Below, in pieces: positions 41,722 through 52,249 of a stretch of DNA of 64,000 bases. The stretch is from Pelobates cultripes (taxonomy: Eukaryota > Chordata > Amphibia > Anura > Pelobatidae). The position numbers were made by a program, and so were the translations under genes. Position 1 is the first letter of the stretch. Each line of letters begins with the position of its first letter. The DNA lies in NCBI GenBank assembly GCA_933207985.1, contig OW240914.1, positions 133,965,119 to 134,029,118 of the forward strand. Direction: 5' to 3'. Below the pieces are notes generated by a model. The model had not been told where the DNA came from and did not search any database. It worked only from the letters and a program-made list of their open reading frames with translations.

Positions 41722-43271
41722 CAGGGAGTGCAGAATTATTAGGCAAATGAGTATTTTGACCACATCATCCTCTTTATGCATGTTGTCTTACTCCAAGCTG
41801 TATAGGCTCGAAAGCCTACTACCAATTAAGCATATTAGGTGATGTGCATCTCTGTAATGAGAAGGGGTGTGGTCTAATGACATCAACACCCTATATCAGG
41901 TGTGCATAATTATTAGGCAACTTCCTTTCCTTTGGCAAAATGGGTCAAAAGAAGGACTTGACAGGCTCAGAAAAGTCAAAAATAGTGAGATATCTTGCAG
42001 AGGGATGCAGCACTCTTAAAATTGCAAAGCTTCTGAAGCGTGATCATCGAACAATCAAGCGTTTCATTCAAAATAGTCAACAGGGTCGCAAGAAGCGTGT
42101 GGAAAAACCAAGGCGCAAAATAACTGCCCATGAACTGAGAAAAGTCAAGCGTGCAGCTGCCACGATGCCACTTGCCACCAGTTTGGCCATATTTCAGAGC
42201 TGCAACATCACTGGAGTGCCCAAAAGCACAAGGTGTGCAATACTCAGAGACATGGCCAAGGTAAGAAAGGCTGAAAGACGACCACCACTGAACAAGACAC
42301 ACAAGCTGAAACGTCAAGACTGGGCCAAGAAATATCTCAAGACTGATTTTTCTAAGGTTTTATGGACTGATGAAATGAGAGTGAGTCTTGATGGGCCAGA
42401 TGGATGGGCCCGTGGCTGGATTGGTAAAGGGCAGAGAGCTCCAGTCCGACTCAGGCGCCAGCAAGGTGGAGGTGGAGTACTGGTTTGGGCTGGTATCATC
42501 AAAGATGAGCTTGGGGTTGAGGATGGAGTCAAGCTCAACTCCCAGTCCTACTGCCAGTTCCTGGAAGACACCTTCTTCAAGCAGTGGTACAGGAAGAAGT
42601 CTGCATCCTTCAAGAAAAACATGATTTTCATGCAGGACAATGCTCCATCACACGCGTCCAAGTACTCCACAGCGTGGCTGGCAAGAAAGGGTATAAAAGA
42701 AGAAAATCTAATGACATGGCCTCCTTGTTCACCTGATCTGAACCCCATTGAGAACCTGTGGTCCATCATCAAATGTGAGATTTACAAGGAGGGAAAACAG
42801 TACACCTCTCTGAACAGTGTCTGGGAGGCTGTGGTTGCTGCTGCACGCAATGTTGATGGTGAACAGATCAAAACACTGACAGAATCCATGGATGGCAGGC
42901 TTTTGAGTGTCCTTGCAAAGAAAGGTGGCTATATTGGTCACTGATTTGTTTTTGTTTTGTTTTTGAATGTCAGAAATGTATATTTGTGAATGTTGAGATG
43001 TTATATTGGTTTCACTGGTAATAATAAATAATTGAAATGGGTATATATTTGTTTTTTGTTAAGTTGCCTAATAATTATGCACAGTAATAGTCACCTGCAC
43101 ACACAGATATCCCCCTAACATAGCTAAACTAAAAACAAACTAAAAACTACTTCCAAAAATATTCAGCTTTGATATTAATGAGTTTTTTGGGTTCATTGAG
43201 AACATGGTTGTTGTTCAATAATAAAATTAATCCTCAAAAATACAACTTGCCTAATAATTCTGCACTCCCTG
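41722..43271 (+). mobile_element. Complete DD37E Tc1-type DNA transposon, apparently intact
   Basis: The 1,550-bp element is bounded by CAGGGAGTGCAGAATTATTA and its complement, on a TA duplication (41720-41721 and 43272-43273). Each end has two copies of the ATTATTAGGCAA binding-type repeat: outer at about 41729 and 43265, inner at about 41903-41920 and 43063-43082. This is an IR/DR structure as in Sleeping Beauty-like elements. One open transposase frame fills the middle. Confidence 0.93.
41940..42944 (+). CDS. Tc1-type transposase, DD37E, 334 aa, intact
   Basis: Cut-and-paste transposase acting in the nucleus on the flanking inverted repeats. The N-terminus holds paired helix-turn-helix segments: residues 8-45 (LTGSEKSKIVRYLAEG.. 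to HRTIKRFIQ) and about 62-105. A basic stretch (GRKKRVEKPRRK, 49-60) lies between and may serve as nuclear signal or AT-hook-like contact. The catalytic triad is complete: Asp144 in LWTDEMRVS, Asp233 in FMQDNAPSHAS, Glu271 in PDLNPIENLW. Asp233 and Glu271 are separated by 37 residues. This DD37E spacing matches the TRT group of vertebrate Tc1-like elements rather than classical DD34E. The Gly-rich segment QQGGGGVLVWAG is present. ATG at 41940 follows the left IR/DR by about 15 bp. No stop or shift is seen, so it may be active or recently so. Confidence 0.93.
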   Translation: MGQKKDLTGSEKSKIVRYLAEGCSTLKIAKLLKRDHRTIKRFIQNSQQGRKKRVEKPRRKITAHELRKVKRAAATMPLATSLAIFQSCNITGVPKSTRCAILRDMAKVRKAERRPPLNKTHKLKRQDWAKKYLKTDFSKVLWTDEMRVSLDGPDGWARGWIGKGQRAPVRLRRQQGGGGVLVWAGIIKDELGVEDGVKLNSQSYCQFLEDTFFKQWYRKKSASFKKNMIFMQDNAPSHASKYSTAWLARKGIKEENLMTWPPCSPDLNPIENLWSIIKCEIYKEGKQYTSLNSVWEAVVAAARNVDGEQIKTLTESMDGRLLSVLAKKGGYIGH

Positions 43272-43450
43272 TATATACACACTACACAAACACACACACT
43301 GCATTCACTATATACACAAACACACACACTGCATTCACTGTACAAACACTACACAAACACACACTCTGCATCCACTACACAAACACACACACTGCATTCA
43401 CTATATACACATTACACAAACACACACACTCTGCATTCATTATATACACA

Positions 43451-44743
43451 CTACACAAGGGTGGGGAGCGGCGGGGACAACGACCCTAAATCTAATATCT
43501 GTAAATAAAGAGATGCTTTCAGAGATGCTCTCAGCCAATGAGCCAATGAGCAAACCCTGCAGAGCTTGATTCAGAAGAGCTGGCAACAGCTCCTGAGCAG
43601 GTGTTTTGTGTTCTCAATCAGCTGTAGAGCAGGTGGGAAGTGGTGTCCGGCAGACCCCAAGTAAGAAGTCAAACTACAGTTTGGTAGTATGTTCCTGCAT
43701 ACTGCATCTCTAAAAATATACCCACTGTAGAATTATAAACACTATAATGGACTTCCTGCTAAAATAGTTTTAAATACCTTAATGCAACAGTGACACCCAC
43801 AGGTTTGTAGAAGGAAAAACACTAGGGACAAAGATAATACATAAATATATATCAGAGCTATGCAAAAGAGAAATTAGCTATACAATTAAATAAATCAATT
43901 TCCTTTACTTTGCTAAACACTAACTTAACGTTTTTGAATATCTCCGGGAGACAGCTTCTCTGAAGATGCAGTAATATTCAAAGAGTATTATAGGTTAAGA
44001 GGTACTTCATGCACAATAACATACACATGGAGCATTTTTAAAGTCTCAACATTCTCTTCAGACTTAAGTAGTGCTGTGGGTATAACATCTTAAACCACAC
44101 TGTAATGGTTATGGTTCCAAGAGTGCCTTTATCCACCCTCATTGTAAGTAGGAAAACCAATTTAGAAAAGGTCTTACCTGGATGCATTTGGTCGCAATTT
44201 TGTATACTATGTGTAGTGTTCAGATAGAAGAAGAACTGATTTCAAACAAGACTCCAAATGCATCCGGTTGATGGATATTTAGTTGGGTTTACCAAATTCC
44301 AACCTTATTTGGCTTATGTAAATATGAGAATTGCTATTTCGCCATTTTCACCTAATTTTGTCCTTCCAGACAATATTTGGTATTTAGTGACCAGGCTCAG
44401 CATTTGGGCAGGATGAAATTTGGATACAATTCTGGATCATTAAGAATCAAATAGTGTGAACAATGTTCAGATTTGGCTGTCCAAATGGCCTTGTTTGGAT
44501 GAATTTTATTTATTCGGTACGGGGTCATTCTGACTATAGTTTAGTTTAGATCCTGCAAAAAAATTGTGGGGTCATTGCATGGATATCTTTACAAAGACAT
44601 GTGAACTGTTGACATGGGAGTTATTTACTAAACACTGCATTGTAATGGATTGAAAACAAAATAAAAATGGCAAGATAAATAGTCATGCAGTGAATCAAGC
44701 TGAGTTGGAAATATAATAACACATAATTTACATCTGTAACACA
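43451..44743. other. Intergenic with T2-like fragment, no gene
   Basis: 43540-43690 (CTCAGCCAATGAGC, then GGCAGACCCCAAGTAAGAAGTCAAAC) matches fragments at 29770-29815 and 39895-39935. The rest has no repeat termini and no credible coding frame. Confidence 0.4.
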
Positions 44744-45174
44744 ATAATCACCATAGGCGTGCGCACGGGGTGTGCCGGGTGTGCCACCCTAATCCCAGCG
44801 GCATGCCTATGTATATTGAGACCGGCAGGGGAGATCTCAGGATCTCCCCTGTCGGCTCATGCAGAGCCGGCGCTATCCGAGCGCCGGCTCTGCTCTCAGC
44901 CTCCCTCCCCACTGACCCACATGCAGGGAGGGAGGCAGGAGAGGACCCAGCGGAGCTATTGCCGGCAGCTCCGCCGGGTTCCTCTCGCGAGATATGAGCG
45001 TTGCCTCGGCAACGCTCAAATCTCGCGAGAGTGAACTCTAGCCCCACAGGGGCTAGAGTTCACTCTCCACTGGACCACCACGGAAAGCAGCAGCACGATC
45101 CCCCCTCCCTACAAAAGGTAAGAAGGGAGGGGGGATAGCAATTAATGTACCCCCACTTCCACCCCTACAATCAC

Positions 45175-46173
45175 CCACCCACATACATACACAGCACCCA
45201 CACACATACAGAACCCACACACAGCACCCACACACATACAGCACCCACACACATACAGCACCCACACACATACAGCACCCACAGACATACACAGCACCCA
45301 CCCACACACATACACAGCACCCACAGACATACACAGCACCCACACACATTCAGCACCCACATACATACAGCACCCACAGACATACACAGCACCCACACAC
45401 ATACAGCACCCACATACATACAGCACCCACACACATACACAGCACCCACACACATACAGCACCCACACACACACATACAGCACCCACAGACATACACAGC
45501 ACCCACAGACATACATACAGCACCCACACACATACAGCACCCACACACACATACACAGCACCCACACACATACAGCACCCACACATACAGCACCCACACA
45601 ACACACACACACACACATTTCAGCAAAGACATACACAGCACCCCACACACATACAGCACCCAGCACATACAGCACTGCACACATACAGCACCCACACACA
45701 TACACAGCACCCACACACACACACAGCACCCACACACATACAGCACCCACAGACATACACAGCACCCACACACATACAGCACCCACAGCACCCACAGACA
45801 TACAGCACCCACGCACATACAGCACCCACAGACATACAGCGCCCACACACATACAGCACCCACAGACAAACACAGCACCCACAGACATACAGCACAGCAC
45901 AGCACACATACAGCACACATACAGCACCCACAGACATACACAGCACCCACACACATATACAGCACCCACAGACATACACAGCACCACACACATACAGCAC
46001 CACAGACATACACAGCACCACACACACAAACAGCACCCTCACACACACACACAGCACACTAACAGTACCCTCACAAACAGGACCCTAACAAACACACACA
46101 CAGCACACTACCAGTACCCTCACACACAAACAGCACCCTCACACACAGTTCATTAACAGCACCCTCACAAGCG

Positions 46174-46204
<31 letters not shown>

Positions 46205-46350
46205 CACCCGCACACACAGTACATTAACAGCATCCTCACAAGCACACACACACAAACACCCTCACCCACATAGCACACTACCAGCACCGTCACACACACA
46301 TCACACTAACAGCATCCTCACACAGCACACACACACACACACAGCAGTGT
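45175..46350. repeat. CAGCACCCACACACATA minisatellite
   Basis: About 1.2 kb of 17-21 bp units, CAGCACCCACACACATA with CAGACATACA variants, loosening to CAGCACCCTCACACACA after 46010. Long frames on both strands (such as 45142-46029) arise because the unit lacks stops. Confidence 0.9.
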
Positions 46351-46367
46351 GTGTATGTGTGTGTATA

Positions 46368-46375
46368 TATGTGTA

Positions 46376-46435
<60 letters not shown>

Positions 46436-46465
46436 TATATATATATACATACATACATATATATA
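46368..46465. repeat. (TA)n microsatellite
   Basis: Runs of TATATA with ACACATATAT interruptions close to the right end of the 44752 element. Confidence 0.9.
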
Positions 46466-46555
46466 CGCGGCTTGTGCTTTAGGGTGCACACCCTAATGCA
46501 ATAGGCTGCGCACGCCTATGATAATCACATACTGTATCTCCACTCAGGCTTTACC

Positions 46556-46640
46556 CCTCACTGTCATCAGCTCATTGAAGTGGTCTGGGTGCACTGTCCC
46601 TTTTTCCCTGCAATTTAAAACATTGCCGTTTTAGAGAAAC
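46556..46640. mobile_element. T2-type MITE fragment
   Basis: CATTGAAGTGGTCTGGGTGCACTGTCCCTTTTTCCCTGC resembles the right part of the 4368-4871 family. Both ends are missing. Confidence 0.45.
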
Positions 46641-46670
46641 TGCAATTGTTTTGATGCTTACATTGCTAGG

Positions 46671-47336
46671 TTAAAGCGGCACTGTCATGGCCAAATACAG
46701 TTTTGTTTTTTTTAACCTCCCTCCCGACTCCACTACATCTAATTGTCCCCATAGTCACCCCCAAATGACCCTAAGCCCCCCATATTACCTTTTTTTCATC
46801 TTTATTTCGTGCCTGGACTTTATCTCCCTCATGCTATTATGGGGGACATATTGACCCCCATAGAGTGAGGGAGGACATGGGGGGGGGGGGTTAGGAAGTG
46901 GCAGGGCGTACTGCTCCCTGCCGTTTCTATTTTTAGATATTACAAGGAGGGAGCTGCGCGCCGTAGCTCCCTCCTTGTAATTTAAACAAATGAACAAATG
47001 ACGAGGTATTCATTCATTCGTTTGAAATTTCTATTAATTTATTCGTCTTTCTGATGAATTAATGAATAGATTAAATTCCCGATCGAATGCCCAAGTGTTT
47101 AACTTGGCATGCGCTGTAATTTCACAGCGCTATCTAGTGTGGGCAGATGACTTGTCTCACAGGGACTTCGTCTACCCACAGAAAGATGGCAGCGCCCGGG
47201 CACAAAATAAAGATAAAAAATAGGCAATATGGGCGGCTTAGGGGCATTTGGGGTGACCAGGGGGACAACTAGATGTAGTGGAGTCAGGAGGGGGGTTAAA
47301 AAAAAAAGGGATTTGGCCATGACAGTGGCGCTTTAA
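46671..47336. mobile_element. 666-bp TTAA MITE (TTAAAGCGGCACTGTCATGG ends)
   Basis: TTAAAGCGGCACTGTCATGG and CCATGACAGTGGCGCTTTAA are long imperfect inverted ends on TTAA. The arms stay complementary for well over 100 bp: CCAAATACAGTTTTG.. pairs with ..ATTTGGCC, and CCTCCCGACTCCACTACATCTA pairs with TAGATGTAGTGGAGTCAGGAGG. Interior hairpin GGAGGGAGCTGCGCGCC..GTAGCTCCCTCC. It is TTAA-targeting like T2/Kolobok or piggyBac types. Confidence 0.8.
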
Positions 47337-47690
47337 GAATTGTCTTGTTTCAAGTATGAACTTTAAGAACCAAACACTTCAATATAGTTAGAAGGTTACA
47401 TATTTAAACATACCAATAAAAATAAAACATAGTACACACAAGCGGCTGTTTTAGGTATTGTTTAGAATGGGGAATGAATAAGAGCTTTTTAGAAATTTGA
47501 AAGTGGTGAAAGATCTGATGTTTTCTAGATTACCATGGAAAGAGAACTGTTTTTCGAGTCTCCCAAAAATAGAAGGTCTATTTAGTAGGTTTAAAAGCAA
47601 AATAGACCAATAAATTCAGTTTTCAGCTTAAGTAAAATAAAATGAACAATAATATATACTTCCTAAAAAATTGTATGTAGATTATACAGG
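47337..47690. other. AT-rich intergenic, no gene
   Basis: No repeat end or coding frame recognised. Confidence 0.35.
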
Positions 47691-47837
47691 TTTAAAAATA
47701 ATATCAGGAAGTATTACTTTACTGAGAGGGTAGTGGATGCATGGAATAGCCTTCCAGCTGAAGTGGTAGAGGTTAACACAGTAAAGGAGTTTAAGCATGC
47801 ATGGGATAGGCATAAAGCTATCCTAACTATAAGATAA
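47691..47837 (+). pseudogene. CR1-like LINE protein C-terminus
   Basis: An open frame in phase at 47691 encodes the conserved C-terminal segment of CR1/Rex1-type LINE RT proteins, with KYYFTERVVDAWNSLPAEVV and a final WDRHKAILTIR before TAA (47835-47837). Only the last 48 codons remain, typical of 5'-truncated LINE copies. The 3' UTR follows with ACTAGATGGGCCGAATGG and ends in TTCTATGT repeats. Confidence 0.82.
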
Positions 47838-47951
47838 GGCTAGGGACTAATGAAAGTTTTTAGAAAATTGGGCAGACTAGATGGGCCGAATGGTTCTTAT
47901 CTGCCGTCACATTCTATGTTTCTATGTTTCTATGTTTCTATGTTTCTATAA
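47838..47951 (+). mobile_element. CR1-like LINE 3' UTR and TTCTATGT tandem tail
   Basis: After the stop, the UTR includes GGGCAGACTAGATGGGCCG and ends in about four TTCTATGT octamers (47914-47950). CR1-group LINEs characteristically end in short tandem repeats instead of poly(A). The same UTR motif is at 33588-33620 on the minus strand. Confidence 0.8.
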
Positions 47952-49000
47952 TGTCACAAACTTTTGTCTTTTCACGTAACTTCCAGAGTGATATAAAATT
48001 GTTGTTTTGCAAACTATCTGAAAAAAGTAATAATAAAACTGGTGCAGAAGCACAACCACGAATCCCAATTCAATAACTAAATAAATAAACAAACACATAA
48101 AACTCTAAAGGCAAATAACAGAACTTTCATTGGAAAAACTTTCTGTGAGAAGATAGTGATTTATGTTAATGTTTCAAGTCACGTGGCTATATTCATTGCT
48201 TTTCACATGAAGAGAGAGGAAAATATGTTAAAAAAAATAATAAAAAAACTAAAGAAAAACCAAAACAGGTCTAAAACCATTTTTTTCTTTTGTGTAATTA
48301 GCTGCAACCTTAAAATAGCTTTCTTTTACTGATCATGGTCCAGTGTACTATCTGACAAATTATGGTACATTTTCACACAATATCATGAAATACTATTCTC
48401 TCCATTCTACAATACAGTGGTCTGATGTTATAATATATTCACACTTGATGAAACTGCCTTAAAATTCAGTCTATATGGAATAGAATTTTGATCATTCTTA
48501 TTATTTATGTGTCAAATACACTTGTTATATAAATAAAGCACTATTTTGCTGGTTGAAAAATATAAGCAATATTTGAAGGTGTTTTAAAAGCATGTCACCC
48601 ACACTGTTTAGTGTTAAAACAAATAGCTCCACTGAAACTAAGTATTTGGATGCCTTATGCCCTCCAGTACAGCAAACAGCAAACAAAATCTACAAGGACA
48701 AATTTGTAAAGGTCTTTATAAAACCACATAAACAAAAATCTGGTAAGAACAAAACTAAACTGTTCTATAATAGGATCCAGATTTTTTGTAAGCACTACTC
48801 AGACATGGTTGTCATATCCGTAACATTGATTAGTATTTTAGAAGGTACATTCATATTTTACCCAACACTAGACATTTTTAAAGCTGACCTCTAATAAATC
48901 AAGAAGTAATTCACTCCACACTCCTTCTTAGATTTGGTACATTAACTAATTAACTAATGTTTTGAGGGGTTTTTTTTTATCTAAAACTCAGCAGCACATT
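47952..49000. other. AT-rich intergenic, one unassigned 100-codon frame
   Basis: A frame at 48592-48894 (+) is Lys-rich, shows no family signature, no codon bias and no splice context. I do not call it a gene. No repeat termini seen. Confidence 0.35.
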
Positions 49001-49009
49001 GTCTCAGAA

Positions 49010-49240
49010 CCACATTTCTGCAACTATGGAGAAAGGAACAATGTAATCCAAGCACTCAAGGTACAAAAGGTAGCAGGTTTATTGAAGAATCAGAACATTT
49101 CAACCTCCAATGTAGACTTTATCAAGCTAAAACCACAATAAACACTATCCATATATATAATGCACATAATTAACAAGTGAAATAACAAACATACAATTAC
49201 TTTATTAGATGAACTGCATCAGACTCCCATTGGTTGAAAC
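49010..49240 (-). repeat. Old retroelement-like 3' piece with GAAATG motif
   Basis: On the minus strand, GCTTGATAAAGTCTACATTGG, then GGTTGAAATGTTCTGATTC and TTCAATAAACCTGCTACC, follow the hairpin/GAAACG pattern noted at 4187-4212. The family is uncertain. Confidence 0.35.
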
Positions 49241-50284
49241 TGATAGGCTGAAGCCAAATCAATGAGTGAAAAACATGTCACAAGAAACTATATTAATTAC
49301 ACAATAAATCAATAAGTAGAACGAGGGGTTTTCAAGGAAAAAGCCAAACTTCCCTTCAAACCAAATAAGGATATAATATTGAAAGGAAGCATCTGAGGAC
49401 GCATACAAAGCCAGCAATGGCCAAAATACAGGCCAAAAAACTATTGAGGCATGGACAGAAAAAGAAAGTAGCCAAACCAAGAATTATTTTAAGAAGGTTG
49501 GGAAGCCGCGAAAACACTCCAACGTCATCACGCAAGGCTCCAGCTATAGGGATCATTGCCATGCGGTTCAAGAAATACAGTTCAGCAATAAACACTTCTT
49601 CATCATTTGTGTGACAAACGCTCCTTGCCACAAACGTTTGCCGCAAACTCCTGCAGGAGTGTGGAAGCTGGCCTCCAGCCCACTGACTATGGTCCGGGTA
49701 GGAGACCCCATTCTGGAGTTACCCTGCTCAGGCACCATTAGCACCATTTCTCTGGGTGCCCCCGGTTCAGCACTTTCCCTTCATTCAAATAGAACCAAAC
49801 GCTAGCTTCCTTGCGGCCATTCGCATGAACCAAACCCACGACTGGTCCTCAGCGGTACTTAGTCGCGACCACTATGGAACTAATTTTGGCATGAGGACTT
49901 CATGGGTCCCCTGTCACCTCAGCAGGACTTAGCCGCAGATGTTATGGAACTGGTTTCGGCATGAGGTGACCGTGCGGTTCCCAGACAACTTGGTCCAGGC
50001 TTTTGAACCACTTTGCAACCCGCCAGGAGAGTGCTTTTTGGAGGGAAGGTGTCTGAGACTAAGGGGAACAAACTGCTTGGGAGCCAGGCAGAGCACCCGG
50101 TATTTCGGATGCAGGAGCTCCCAAAGGTTGACCAGCAAAAGTATCAAATGCCCTGGAACCATTTTGGGCATAGGACCATGTGTGCGGCCGGTCAGAACTT
50201 TAACACGGTGGCGTTTCCCCTACACTGCATAGATCAGAGTGCTATTTGGACAACTTGGGTGCTCAAATCAGGGATATTTGGGGA
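49241..50284. other. Moderately GC-rich sequence, possibly internal Gypsy remnant
   Basis: Between 49630 and 50280 the base composition is unlike the AT-rich surroundings. Frames of 64-97 codons exist on both strands but no domain was recognised. Its position next to an LTR-like segment suggests decayed retroelement interior. Confidence 0.35.
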
Positions 50285-50819
50285 TGTATAATATGTGTGG
50301 TTTTTGTATGTTTTTATTATGTTTTGGGGTACTTTTATGTTTTTATGGCTTTATGTTTGGCTCTCTGTTCCTGGGAGATAATTAGTTTACTGGTCATTAA
50401 CTCAATTATCTCCCTGGCCCAGAGATTCCTGGGAGGGAATACAATGGAGACCCCATGCTGGGGTCTGTGCATAAAAGGCTGCGTTTGGCTCATTAAAATC
50501 AGTTTTACTCCCAGAACTATGTGTCGCCTAGTTACTAGGAGGGGAAAGGACTAATCACTGCTCAGCATCTTTTTCCAGCTTGAGGAGGATTCAGTGGGAA
50601 AAGTCCTTGTAAGCACTACAGCTCCCAGGACTGTGTGTCATCCAGTCCCTGGGAGGGATTAGAGCCAGTCCCCTATCCTGTTTCAGGACGAAGAGGCTCC
50701 AGGAGGACCCCAGTCAAACCACGGCGACTGGGGCAGAAGCGCTGAGGTTTTCCCCGGTTCCAGCTAGGAAGCGATCCTTGGCGGAACTACCCAGCCAGGA
50801 TACAGGGATCTCCGCTACA
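50285..50819 (+). repeat. Putative LTR (about 535 bp)
   Basis: TGTATAATATGTGTGG at the left and GATCTCCGCTACA at the right keep TG..CA ends. TGCATAAAAGGCTGCG (TATA-like, about 50470) and CATTAAAATCAGTTTTACTCC fit an LTR promoter and U3/R region. No second LTR or flanking duplication was found, so a solo LTR is possible. Confidence 0.45.
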
Positions 50820-50975
50820 ATTTCTTACTCTGTAGATATTAGGAAAATATTAAGTCTTAAGATAAATGTAATAACACTAATAAAAAGTGCAAAATACTAA
50901 GTATTATTCAGAATCAATCTAAATAATGACAATTCACAAGGAAAAAGTGCACTTTAAATTTTATTTTCCAAACCA

Positions 50976-51294
50976 ATGACTGACCTGACCCATAAGAACC
51001 TCCCTAGACAGGTCCTGTGGTCTCCAGAGTGTGAGGCAGCATTCAACAGACTCAAGTCAGTCGTGAAAAACACCTCAGTGTTGGCAGCTCCCATTCCAAC
51101 TAAAAAAATGTCTTGTTCACACAGACGCTTTGATGTTTGAATTTGGGGCCATGCTGAGCCAGGTAGGGAACCATGGAGGCAAGTTGTTACCCTGGGAAGT
51201 TAGTTATGCGGCCATCAAGAAAGAATCCCTGGCTCTGGTTTGGGCACTGAGAAAAATGACAGCCTTACCTATATGGACATTCTTTCTCGCTTCT
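50976..51294 (+). pseudogene. Gypsy-type RNase H region remnant
   Basis: Translating from 50976 gives TDLTHKNLPRQVLWSPECEAAF..VLAAPIP. After a shift near 51125 come FGAMLSQVG and EVSYAAIKKESLALVWALRKM, the typical end of Gypsy RT and start of RNase H. A stop, a frameshift and a short deletion (the segment before KLLPWEV) break it. It is not the same family as the 13502-26926 element. Confidence 0.75.
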
Positions 51295-51299
51295 CAAGG

Positions 51300-52074
51300 A
51301 TCTTGGCTTACCCATGGAACTGGAGACAACGCCATGCTACTACGATGGAGCCTGTACCTACAATAAGAAAAGAGAGTGATGTGGAAGCTAAAGGGAAACA
51401 CTCATAGTGGGGTTAACCCACAATAAACTACCAAAGTAGTAAGAGAAAAGAACAAAGAATATTCTGAGTGTCCTAATAAAATAAAATATAACTTTTATTA
51501 ATTAAGATAAAAATAGATATTTGGGTGCTGTGTACGAAAAGCACAAAAATTATCAGGATAAACATATAGTGGGCTGTACAATAGTAGATCGCTATGTACA
51601 AACTTCTATACCTAAAAATAACCTTAAATAATAAATATAGTAGATAGAGCCCAAAAAATAAATATCTCAAAAATGCAGTCTGAGCTAGTTTTAGATAGAC
51701 AATTTCAGCATGATCTGAGAATGAATAAGTGGTGTTTCCAGGCACAAAAGATTTAAAGGAAAACTTTCATATGTGTCTTCCAATGAAAAATGTCTGCTTG
51801 CCTGGTGGTGCTCAGGGGAAGAGTGTTAGAGGGAAATAAACATACAAGTCTTTTTCAAAAACTTAAATAAGTTAATCTATTGCATGACCTATATTTTTTT
51901 GTACTGATACATTCAGGTTGTTAAACATACTGTATGAATTGTCTCAGTTATGTGTACGATTTTCTATTTTGTGTGTATTGCCTTATTGTGTGTGAGCCTC
52001 TTGATTACCGCTCCTCTAGAACCTAAACTTGGTTTTGCCATATAAACGGTAAATTGATGTATACAGTTAAAATC
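51300..52074. other. AT-rich intergenic, no gene
   Basis: No coding frame or repeat end is recognised; a minus-strand frame at 51745-51473 is hydrophobic and AT-driven. Confidence 0.35.
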
Positions 52075-52249
52075 TAAATTATTCAACCTCCACTGAAAAT
52101 CAGATTTATTGTCAAAATGTGCAGACTTTTAACTATTTGCAATGAACAAATCAAACCAGCTGAACACAATGAATGCTTCAAGTAGTTTCCCCACATTCAA
52201 CTGAAAATGCAACTTATAATGACTTCTCCAGTCTCACAATTATTCAACC

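Larger units (their letters stand above)
41640..43450. repeat. CA-rich ACACAAACACACTGCATTCACTA minisatellite, split by a Tc1
   Basis: Units CACTACACAAACACACTGCATTCACTATA flank the Tc1 at 41640-41721 and 43272-43450. It resembles the arrays inside the hAT-like elements but no terminal repeat of a host element was found. Confidence 0.7.
44752..46520 (+). mobile_element. hAT-type non-autonomous element with CA-rich minisatellite, 8-bp TSD
   Basis: CATAGGCGTGCGCA (44752-44765) and TGCGCACGCCTATG (46507-46520) are perfect 14-bp inverted ends. ATAATCAC (44744-44751 and 46521-46528) is an exact 8-bp duplication, as in hAT-type insertions. The left 380 bp are GC-rich with palindromes GAGATCTCAGGATCTCC and GCCGGCGCTATCCGAGCGCCGGC. 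The interior from about 45175 is a CAGCACCCACACACATA minisatellite, then a (TA)n tract (46370-46460). No transposase is encoded. Confidence 0.87.

Noticed and set aside
45142..46062. Open frames of about 295-305 codons on both strands
   Set aside because: They are products of the CAGCACCCACACACATA minisatellite, which lacks stops in several frames on both strands.
48592..48894. 100-codon Lys-rich frame
   Set aside because: No family resemblance and an AT-rich background make a chance frame most likely.
49929..50291. Possible conserved coding frames on both strands
   Set aside because: Overlapping frames of 80-97 codons without any motif beside an LTR-like segment are more simply retroelement debris.
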